From Cytophagaceae bacterium (lineage in GTDB: Bacteria > Bacteroidota > Bacteroidia > Cytophagales > JAIYAX01), in assembly GCA_027488815.1 (NCBI GenBank), contig JAIYAX010000009.1, forward strand, positions 102,371 through 166,370: 64,000 nucleotides of DNA, in the 5' to 3' direction. Each line of letters begins with the position of its first letter. Position 1 is the stretch's first letter. The notes under the pieces were generated by a model. The model worked only from the letters and a program-made list of their open reading frames with translations. It was not told the DNA's origin and searched no databases. The translations under genes were made by a program, and so were the position numbers. Below are positions 57,451-64,000 of this stretch, piece after piece.

Positions 57451-58179
57451 TTAGGAACATCCATTCTTCCTCCTCAACTCTTCTTCCAAAAGGGCTCTGA
57501 CCTTTAACTTTAGGTGATTAGGGTCAGCCTCTTTTTCGGGTAGGATAGGCTCCAGCAGTTTTATCTCCAGAGCAGCTCTTCTGGGAAGGAACCGTCCATC
57601 ATCGGGCATGAATATCCAGTTGTATGGCATGACTACCGGTATGATGGGCACCTGTTCTTCTATAGCCAGTTTAAAGGCACCGTCCTTGAAAGGTAGTAAA
57701 CCGGGCTGTATGGAGGCTTCGATCGTTCCCTCCGGGAAGATGACCACACTACGACCCTTTTTCAGCATCTCTCTGGCTTTTTCCAGACTTTTGGCTTTGC
57801 CCTTGGGGCTCTTACGGTTCACGCTGATGTGCACCTGACGAAAGCAGTAACCAAAAACCGGCAGCCTTCCCAACTCAGACTTGCCCATAAATGCCACCGT
57901 GGCTGGCAATACATGATAGAGCAGAGGGATATCAAAGTAAGAGCTATGGTTGGGGCAGAGAATCACCGGGTCGGAGATCGTATTCAGTTGCTCAAAACCC
58001 TGTTTCTTCAGGTGGATGCCACAGAGGGTAAAGACTGCTCTCGCCCAACCCTGATAAATGCGGCCGGCGGTAGCATAAGTCTTTCCCCATCTGACACTTA
58101 GGTACAAAACTGGAAGGATGAAAAGCGCACTTGTAAAGAAGGCCAGCCTGCAATAATTTCCATAGATCCACCTGTACAT
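57451..58179 (-). CDS. 1-acyl-sn-glycerol-3-phosphate acyltransferase (PlsC family)
   Basis: These enzymes add the second acyl chain to make phosphatidic acid in phospholipid synthesis. The 242-residue protein has the acyltransferase motifs I LCPNHSSYFDIPLLYHV (H-x4-D), II GYCFRQVHISVNR region and III VVIFPEGTIEASIQPG (FPEGT), and an N-terminal hydrophobic segment (LAFFTSALFILPVLYLSV). The ATG at 58179 gives a normal PlsC start. The gene runs toward the REP island with 130 bases of non-coding sequence between. Confidence 0.9.
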   Translation of the reverse strand: MYRWIYGNYCRLAFFTSALFILPVLYLSVRWGKTYATAGRIYQGWARAVFTLCGIHLKKQGFEQLNTISDPVILCPNHSSYFDIPLLYHVLPATVAFMGKSELGRLPVFGYCFRQVHISVNRKSPKGKAKSLEKAREMLKKGRSVVIFPEGTIEASIQPGLLPFKDGAFKLAIEEQVPIIPVVMPYNWIFMPDDGRFLPRRAALEIKLLEPILPEKEADPNHLKLKVRALLEEELRRKNGCS

Positions 58180-58254
58180 ATCAGCCTTTGACTATTAAAA
58201 TTCAGGCTTAAAAATATTCACGCTTTAGGTTACTTCTTTCAAAACCCCTATTTT

Positions 58255-58262
58255 TACTTTTG
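58255..58262 (+). promoter_or_regulatory. Candidate -7 element for the surface-protein cluster
   Basis: TACTTTTG at 58255-58262 matches the Bacteroidota -7 consensus TAnnTTTG, 29 bases before the ATG at 58292. A clear -33 TTTG is not seen at the usual distance. Confidence 0.45.
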
Positions 58263-58291
58263 CTAAAGACTGTAAAGCTCTTAGCATAGGG

Positions 58292-60259
58292 ATGAAAAGG
58301 TTACTTTTCAAACCTGATCGTATTAAAGAACGTGTAAAAACGGCTATGACCTTAACGAACCGACTGATCAGCTTTATTTGGATACTGTGTCCTTTATTGG
58401 CTCAAGGGCAAGTATTTGTTGGCACTAAATTGAATGTTGGATCTGGAACCATCCTAACGATAGTCAACAACAATCCCACAGCATTATTTACCCTTAACGA
58501 TACCCTTACAAACAATGGGAGCTTTACCATAAGTGCTCAGGGTATGGACATCAACGTCAGCAATACAGGATCAATCACCAATACCAGTCAGTTCAACACC
58601 AACAAAAATGTAACGGTTGTGGGAAATGGAATTGTTCGGAATAACATCACGAGTGGAGGTTTTTTCAAATGCGACTCCTCACTCATTCTTTTAGGCTCAG
58701 CTCAATTCATCAATTCCAGTGCGAATGATACTGCTGCCATTTTAAGAGACCTCATTATTTCGAGTACTGCACACTTTAACCAACAAAATGGGATTGCTTA
58801 TATCCGAAGAAATGTTCAGGTCAATTCGCCTACAGGCCAGATCACCAATATAGGCCTCATCCGCACTGACTCTAACTGGGTTAACACAGGCAACTACAGT
58901 GATACCGGTACTGTAACTTTTGGAGGAGGAGGAAATAGCTTTATCAATAATGGAACTCATCCTTTTCATAACCTGAGATTAAATACCAACAACATCAACG
59001 TCACAAAAACAGCCTTGGAAGATATTAGGGTAACAAATTTACTCACACTCACAGAAGGGCAGATCGTCACAGCGACGGGAAAAAAAGTATTTTTAGATAG
59101 CAACGCCAGAGTGTTAAGGCCAGCACCCTATGCCCCGTTTCTTGGTGGACATATTTCAGGTACCCTTGAAAGAAGGGTCGAAAGCAATGCAGGAGTAGAT
59201 CAGCTTGACTCACTTTACTTCCCAGTGGGGATTGGAATCAACTTTACCCCCTTTCTTATTGGGGATTTTAATGGCACTCTGGCCACAAATCCTTCTTTCT
59301 CCGTTAGAACACTTAATCCTGCCTCAACAGGTTCTGGTTCGTTCGATGTTGCCAGCGTCTTAAACAACGATATTGCCTGGGAACTGGATGTAACTGGCAC
59401 TCATAATGGATACAAGGTGAACCCTATCGCCACTACAAGCACTATAGGATTAGTTGGTGTTGACACCATGATCGTTGCCCAGTCTAACTCAGAAAGTGGA
59501 GTTTATGAGTCTTTAGGCCGATCAGACACAGAAAGTGCAGGATCGATCCGGTCGGTTCGATCAGAGAAAACACCTGACCTGAATTATATCGCATTAGCTA
59601 TCAGCCGCAATGTTAAGCTCAGTCTAAAAGTCATCGCACAAGGTCGGCACCTTGTTAATACCTCTCAAATGACAACGGACCCGGCCTATGTCGATACCCT
59701 TGCAGAAAGATTTAATAGTTATGTCAATGCTGAATATCTTCCTATTCTAAGTACAGTGATTGACAGCATTTCGGTTTCTCTAAGACCTTGCCCAACATGC
59801 GTTGATGCGGTCACCATCCCTGCCTGGCTGATGGCCGATGGCAGCGTTAGGGATTTCAGAACCATAACCGACTCCACCATCACATTTGCCAATTTAGATA
59901 ATGGCATCTACCATGTGGTCATCAGCCACCGCAACCACCTAAAGCTTATGTCTTCTAGCTCCATTAACTTAGTGACCAATGGAGACGGATCTACAGATTT
60001 AACCAATTTAGCAAATGTTTATGGCGGTGGAGCAGCGATATTAACCGGGACTTCTGCGGTTGGGATGTACGCCGGCAATGCCCGAAACAACAACCAGGAA
60101 GTCAATGCAGGGGATGAGTTCGATGTGGTATTTGCAAACAGTCCTATTCTAACAGGCTATAGATCGGCTGATGTGGATCTTAACGGTCAAGTCAATTCAC
60201 TAGATGTCGATCTCACCCGTGAAGGTAGTTTCTCCCTTTATTTTTCTACAGTTCCATAA
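58292..60259 (+). CDS. Large secreted surface protein with dockerin-like C-terminus
   Basis: The 655-residue protein has a signal-type segment after a basic leader (LISFIWILCPLLAQG). The first half is Asn/Thr/Gly-rich and repeats short strands (NVSNTGSITNTSQFNTNKNV), typical of a beta-solenoid or adhesin-like structure. The second half holds a module seen in many Bacteroidota surface proteins (IPAWLMADGSVRDFRTITDS; GIYHVVISHRNHLKLMSSSS), ending with ADVDLNGQVNSLDVDLTREG, a dockerin-like calcium-binding repeat. No T9SS sorting domain is visible at its end. An ATG further in (residue 19, 58346) gives a shorter N-terminus. It is followed 12 bases later by the next surface gene. Confidence 0.75.
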   Translation: MKRLLFKPDRIKERVKTAMTLTNRLISFIWILCPLLAQGQVFVGTKLNVGSGTILTIVNNNPTALFTLNDTLTNNGSFTISAQGMDINVSNTGSITNTSQFNTNKNVTVVGNGIVRNNITSGGFFKCDSSLILLGSAQFINSSANDTAAILRDLIISSTAHFNQQNGIAYIRRNVQVNSPTGQITNIGLIRTDSNWVNTGNYSDTGTVTFGGGGNSFINNGTHPFHNLRLNTNNINVTKTALEDIRVTNLLTLTEGQIVTATGKKVFLDSNARVLRPAPYAPFLGGHISGTLERRVESNAGVDQLDSLYFPVGIGINFTPFLIGDFNGTLATNPSFSVRTLNPASTGSGSFDVASVLNNDIAWELDVTGTHNGYKVNPIATTSTIGLVGVDTMIVAQSNSESGVYESLGRSDTESAGSIRSVRSEKTPDLNYIALAISRNVKLSLKVIAQGRHLVNTSQMTTDPAYVDTLAERFNSYVNAEYLPILSTVIDSISVSLRPCPTCVDAVTIPAWLMADGSVRDFRTITDSTITFANLDNGIYHVVISHRNHLKLMSSSSINLVTNGDGSTDLTNLANVYGGGAAILTGTSAVGMYAGNARNNNQEVNAGDEFDVVFANSPILTGYRSADVDLNGQVNSLDVDLTREGSFSLYFSTVP

Positions 60260-60271
60260 GCACAGGTAGCC

Positions 60272-61519
60272 ATGAAAAGAACCTTATACCTGTTATTTTT
60301 TGCTTTACTACCCTGTTTGCCATCCTACGGCCAACAAACAACCTGGCTACTGGAAATGGAGCCTGCCGTTGATACCTCCGGGCTTCTGGTGAACTTGTTT
60401 GTTAAAAAACTGACCGGCAATGACCTAAGCCTTGGTCCAGCTAATTTTGTGTTTGAGGTAAATCAACAGGCGTTAGACCTCTCTGCTAAGACCTTTAGCC
60501 AACAAGGAGCATTTGATGATAACATGAGCCCCAATTCCTATGAGAACATGCTCCTCCAAGGCTCTCAGTTTGTGAACATCACCACCCGTAGAAGCTTTGG
60601 AACCACTGGTACTGGTGTGGCCATTACCGCTCAAAGACAGCAGATTGCAGGAGTGCGTATTCCCATCACTGATGCCTGTCAGTATGCCAATCTTTCTTGG
60701 CTAACCCAAAGAGGTGCCATTACAGATTACCAAAAGAACAACCTCAAGCCATATATTACCTTCAGTAATCCACCAAACATTCCCCTTTGCTTGAGCCCAT
60801 CAGCGCCAATTCTGAGTACAGTAGGTCCTCAATTCCTTTGTCCGGGGGACAGCATTCAACTTAGTGCATCCGGATCAAATATCAGCTGGATCAATGCTGC
60901 TGATAGTCTGGTGATAGGTACCGGCACCGGGTTTTGGGTTAGCCAACCTGGAAATTATGCCGCTTTGGCAAACAATTGTATCTGTAAGTCAGCTCCTGCT
61001 TCCGTTCAGGTACAAGCAGCGGTTCAGCCCCCTGCACCATTGGTGAATCAGTCAGGTAATATGTTGACGGTCTCTTATGCTCAGGGATACACTTTACAAT
61101 GGTTTTTGAATGGGCAAATATTAGCAGGAGATACTGGCGGCATGCTTCTGATGAATCAGGCCGGATTATACAAAGCCGGATTACAAGGCCCTTGCGGCTG
61201 GGTATATTCCAATGAGATCAGCTTCAACGTAGCTCAGCTGGAGGATGAATTACTGGTGGACGATCTTAAAGTATACCCCAATCCCTTCCGGGATCAGACC
61301 AATGCTTTTCTGACCCTAAGTTCCGGCACCAAACTTAATCTGGACATCATAGACGCACAGGGTAAAGTGATAAAAACCATCGAACAACAGACATGGAAAG
61401 ACAAAGGAGTTTACACCATACCCATCAAAATCAAAGAAATGGAAGATGCTGCCGGCACTTACTTTCTTAGGGCTTCATTCAGAAATCAAAATAAAATCAT
61501 CAAATTGATAGCGAAGTAA
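60272..61519 (+). CDS. T9SS-exported surface protein with C-terminal sorting domain
   Basis: The 415-residue protein starts with a signal peptide (LYLLFFALLPCLPSYG) and an N-terminal domain of about 170 residues (NFVFEVNQQALDLSAKTF; GAFDDNMSPNSYENMLL; IPITDACQYANLSWLT). Ig-like segments follow (CPGDSIQLSASGSNISWINA). The end is a type A T9SS sorting domain: LKVYPNPFRDQTNAFLTL, then a beta-strand pair and GTYFLRASFRNQNKIIKLIA. Such proteins are exported through the T9SS and anchored or released at the surface. Its N-terminal domain resembles that of the next gene. It starts 12 bases after the previous gene and may be in the same operon. Confidence 0.85.
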   Translation: MKRTLYLLFFALLPCLPSYGQQTTWLLEMEPAVDTSGLLVNLFVKKLTGNDLSLGPANFVFEVNQQALDLSAKTFSQQGAFDDNMSPNSYENMLLQGSQFVNITTRRSFGTTGTGVAITAQRQQIAGVRIPITDACQYANLSWLTQRGAITDYQKNNLKPYITFSNPPNIPLCLSPSAPILSTVGPQFLCPGDSIQLSASGSNISWINAADSLVIGTGTGFWVSQPGNYAALANNCICKSAPASVQVQAAVQPPAPLVNQSGNMLTVSYAQGYTLQWFLNGQILAGDTGGMLLMNQAGLYKAGLQGPCGWVYSNEISFNVAQLEDELLVDDLKVYPNPFRDQTNAFLTLSSGTKLNLDIIDAQGKVIKTIEQQTWKDKGVYTIPIKIKEMEDAAGTYFLRASFRNQNKIIKLIAK

Positions 61520-61560
61520 GCCTACCTGACCAAATCTGAAAACTACAATAACATCCTAGC

Positions 61561-64000
61561 ATGTTGAGTATCAGCGAAAAATGCTGTAATCTAGAGAACA
61601 ACTACAACCAAGGAGCTTCTTCCAAAGGACGAAATACGTTCTTACAAGGCCTCCGGAAACTGCTAGTGGGCTTGATTTTTTTCCTAGGTGTGCATAGCTC
61701 GTCTATGGCGCAGAACTTTGAGCTTACTTTATCAAGTATAATTGAAAATGACTCTCTTAAAGTAGATGTCAATATACGACACACAGGTACCATTTCACCC
61801 GAATTGGGTGTCTCCAATTTTGTAATAAATCTCTCAGATACTGCTGGTCTTTTTTTCCATAGAGCAGCTATTTTACCTGCCTTCAATGGTCCTTTTGATG
61901 CAATAGCCAACCCTTCTAAGTACGATCCAATGCTGCTAAGCCGTTTGGTGATCCCAGACGCTTTTCCCGGAGTTCCAGATACAGCAGTATTAAACTTATT
62001 AGTTCGACAAAAAGAAGTTTCTGGAGGTACAGTAATTCCCGTAATTCCTACCAGAATCGCCAGGATTGCTATACCAATAAGAAATTGCGCAGAGGATGTA
62101 AACCTTACATGGAGGAGGTTTGGTCCTGCCCAAGGGGATATTATTGAGTATAATACTGGTAATAGCATAAGAGCTAACGCATTTTTCATCAACCCTAGTG
62201 TTATCCAACTCAACAACTTCCCTGCCTTTTCGTTCACGCCCAGTGTTAGCTCGGTATGTGCAAGTCAGACGGTGGATTTTACCGTTGTACCAAGTGATAA
62301 TACCTTTACTTATACGCTTTCTAAGAATGGAAATTTCGGAAGCCCGATAGCATCTAATAATTCAGGCTCTTTTCCTAGTGTAGGTAGTTTAGTAAACAAC
62401 GATACATTCCGGGTAGTAGTAAGTAGGGGAGGCTGCAGCGATACTTTGGGGCCGATTGTGGTGACGGTGTTTCCATTGCCGACGGCAACATTAACAAGGT
62501 TATCACCTCTTGATCCTGTTTGCCTTGGTGACTCCATTCGATTTAGAATAAATCTAACAGGCACCAGTCCTTGGGATGTGGATATAGATACCTCCGGTGG
62601 GGGCGATATCCAGTTAAAAAATGTTATTTCTAGTCCTTTTTTCTTAACTCTTGAGGCAAGCAATGCTGGCAGCAATACTTTCCAAATTACCGATGTAGAA
62701 GATGCCAATGGCTGTGATAACTCCACAGCTGGTTCCACTTTCAATACTGTTATTGCTCCTAAACCAACTCTATCTATTAATACCAATGGAATAGATAGTC
62801 TTTGTTCGGGAAGTAGCACCAATATTACTGTTACCCCTTCCGGAGGTGCAACAGTTAATTGGACAGTTATACAAGTAGATGCGAGTGGAGCCAGCAATGG
62901 AAGTAATTCCGGTACTTTTACCATAGCTCAGTCTCTTACTGCTACAGGAATTGGACTTGGATATGTAGTTTACGCTTTTGTACCCACTCAGGGAGGATGT
63001 GCCGGAGATACCATTAGAGATACGATATGGGTGAAGCCAGCAAGTAATTTAGTCGTTAACAATGCTCCAACGAATTTTATTTGTGGAACATCAGGCAATA
63101 CCCTTAGCGTTACAAATAATCTAAACTCAATATATGCTTGGACTGTACCTACCGGGTTCACAATTACAAGCGGACAGGGAACTTTTGAGATCACATTTAA
63201 TATAGGTGTTAGTGCATCCAGTGGAACAATTACTGTAATTGAAACAAATGAGTTCAACTGCCCTGCCGGAACCACAAACTTTCCCTTAACGCTAAGTGGG
63301 TGCAACCTAACTGCTGATTTCAGTACTCCAGATACAATAGCTTGTGTAGGTCAGCCCGTAACATTCACTAATAACTCATCAGGTACGATAATTACATCAA
63401 CATACCTATGGAATTTTGGAACTGGGGCAAGTCCTCCAACAGCAGCCACTGAAATACCACCAACGGTTACCTATTCTACACCTGGACTAAAAACAGTATC
63501 GCTTACTGTTGATAATGGTGGCCCTTTAGACGTTGAGACGAAGAACAATTACATTAATGTAGTGGCACCTCCAGTCGCTGCCATTTCAGCAAATCCTTCT
63601 ACCATTTGTTCTGGTGACACCGTAATCTTTAAGGCTGGCCCAATAGGTCAATCGAACTATAGGTTTTACAGAAATGGGATAATTGAACAAAATAGTCTGA
63701 CTGACTCATTAATTATCACCAATGCAGCCAGTTCAGATGTGTTCAGCGTAGCAGTCCGCAATGCTTCTGGTTGTGTGGATAGTATGGGTGGAGTGAGTGT
63801 GACGGTGAATCCGCTTCCGAATGCTACGTTCAGTGGACTTTCAGGCCCTTATTGTGTGAATGCGGCAACAGTGACCTTGACCCCGACGACAGTTGGCGGC
63901 ACGTTCAGCGGTCCGGGCATAGCGGGCAGTACATTCAATCCGGCTACGGCAGGGGTAGGCACGCACAACATCAGGTATGTGATCACGGTGGCAGGCTGTA
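61561..64000 (+). CDS. Giant surface protein with Ig-like and PKD modules (3' end missing)
   Basis: From the ATG at 61561 the frame is open without a stop to the end of the window (at least 813 codons). After about 30 leader residues there is a signal peptide (KLLVGLIFFLGVHSSSMAQN). The first domain (about 50-230) resembles the N-terminal domain of the previous gene. Next come Ig-like segments, a PKD-type domain (TYLWNFGTGASPPTAATEIP, TYSTPGLKTVSLTVDNGG near residue 620-660), and a repeated linker of the type VTV-x-PLP-x-AT (PIVVTVFPLPTATL; GVSVTVNPLPNATF) before further repeats. It is probably a gliding- or adhesion-type protein, with a T9SS sorting domain expected past the edge. The antisense frames at 61602-62924 are shadows. 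Confidence 0.82.
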   Translation, partial: MLSISEKCCNLENNYNQGASSKGRNTFLQGLRKLLVGLIFFLGVHSSSMAQNFELTLSSIIENDSLKVDVNIRHTGTISPELGVSNFVINLSDTAGLFFHRAAILPAFNGPFDAIANPSKYDPMLLSRLVIPDAFPGVPDTAVLNLLVRQKEVSGGTVIPVIPTRIARIAIPIRNCAEDVNLTWRRFGPAQGDIIEYNTGNSIRANAFFINPSVIQLNNFPAFSFTPSVSSVCASQTVDFTVVPSDNTFTYTLSKNGNFGSPIASNNSGSFPSVGSLVNNDTFRVVVSRGGCSDTLGPIVVTVFPLPTATLTRLSPLDPVCLGDSIRFRINLTGTSPWDVDIDTSGGGDIQLKNVISSPFFLTLEASNAGSNTFQITDVEDANGCDNSTAGSTFNTVIAPKPTLSINTNGIDSLCSGSSTNITVTPSGGATVNWTVIQVDASGASNGSNSGTFTIAQSLTATGIGLGYVVYAFVPTQGGCAGDTIRDTIWVKPASNLVVNNAPTNFICGTSGNTLSVTNNLNSIYAWTVPTGFTITSGQGTFEITFNIGVSASSGTITVIETNEFNCPAGTTNFPLTLSGCNLTADFSTPDTIACVGQPVTFTNNSSGTIITSTYLWNFGTGASPPTAATEIPPTVTYSTPGLKTVSLTVDNGGPLDVETKNNYINVVAPPVAAISANPSTICSGDTVIFKAGPIGQSNYRFYRNGIIEQNSLTDSLIITNAASSDVFSVAVRNASGCVDSMGGVSVTVNPLPNATFSGLSGPYCVNAATVTLTPTTVGGTFSGPGIAGSTFNPATAGVGTHNIRYVITVAGC

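Noticed and set aside
61602..62924. Two long minus-strand frames (211 and 204 codons) antisense to the giant surface gene
   Set aside because: The plus frame from 61561 has a signal peptide, Ig/PKD motifs and no stop; the minus frames have low-complexity Val/Pro/Leu sequence, typical of shadows of Thr/Asn/Gly-rich coding DNA.

Overview
The window looks like one chromosomal segment of a Bacteroidota bacterium, most likely of the Cytophagales. This is inferred from the zinc-ligand-poor L36, the type IX secretion (T9SS) genes porQ and a PorE-like gene, a T9SS C-terminal sorting domain, MacB/LolD-type and CHASE2/FecR/CHAT genes, repeated TAnnTTTG (Bacteroidota -7) promoter motifs and weak Shine-Dalgarno sites. 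No tRNA, rRNA, CRISPR array, prophage or intact insertion sequence was seen.

Layout. 1-4.3 kb is the end of the spc/alpha ribosomal operon (secY', infA, rpmJ, rpsM, rpsK, rpsD, rpoA, rplQ), closed by a strong intrinsic terminator that appears to share sequence with the promoter of the next operon (carA, eno, an FtsB/DivIC-like gene). 7-12.2 kb has an acyl-CoA carboxylase subunit, a SirB1-like protein, a phosphopantetheinyl transferase, a WD40 protein, a DivIVA-domain protein and folB. 12.3-19.7 kb (minus) holds a secreted TPR-CHAT protein and a one-chain methylmalonyl-CoA mutase that joins a small-subunit-like and a large-subunit-like part. 19.7-28.5 kb has a two-gene 5'-nucleotidase, dnaA, a cysteine-poor IscA homologue, a FecR-like/CHASE2 pair, meaB and an HtrA protease. 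28.6-48.9 kb has two very large PAS histidine kinases, a GH3 protein, dxr, rseP, a LysM protein, lon, hslU and the T9SS genes. 49-58 kb (minus) has prfB with its programmed frameshift, ilvE, a cobalamin adenosyltransferase, an ABC ATPase, a membrane-TPR protein, gatC and plsC, plus a small island with a dead REP-associated transposase flanked by inverted REP-like palindromes and a dead coiled-coil ORF. 58.3-64 kb is a plus-strand cluster of three surface-protein genes. The last has an open frame from 61561 to the window edge.

How the genes fit together. Methylmalonyl-CoA mutase, its chaperone MeaB and the cobalamin adenosyltransferase make a dispersed B12-dependent propionate/branched-chain catabolism set; the acyl-CoA carboxylase and ilvE could feed it. 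PorQ and the PorE-like protein belong to the machinery that exports and anchors proteins such as the sorting-domain protein at 60272-61519. Lon, HslU, HtrA and RseP make a proteostasis group. Genes are tightly packed: five of the seven convergent gene pairs overlap at their 3' ends.

Main points for a second look: the fused mutase, the REP/RAYT island, the paired surface proteins sharing an N-terminal module, the prfB frameshift, the split 5'-nucleotidase, the terminator/promoter overlap at carA, and the extracytoplasmic CHAT protein. No complete, clearly new defence or mobile system was found.
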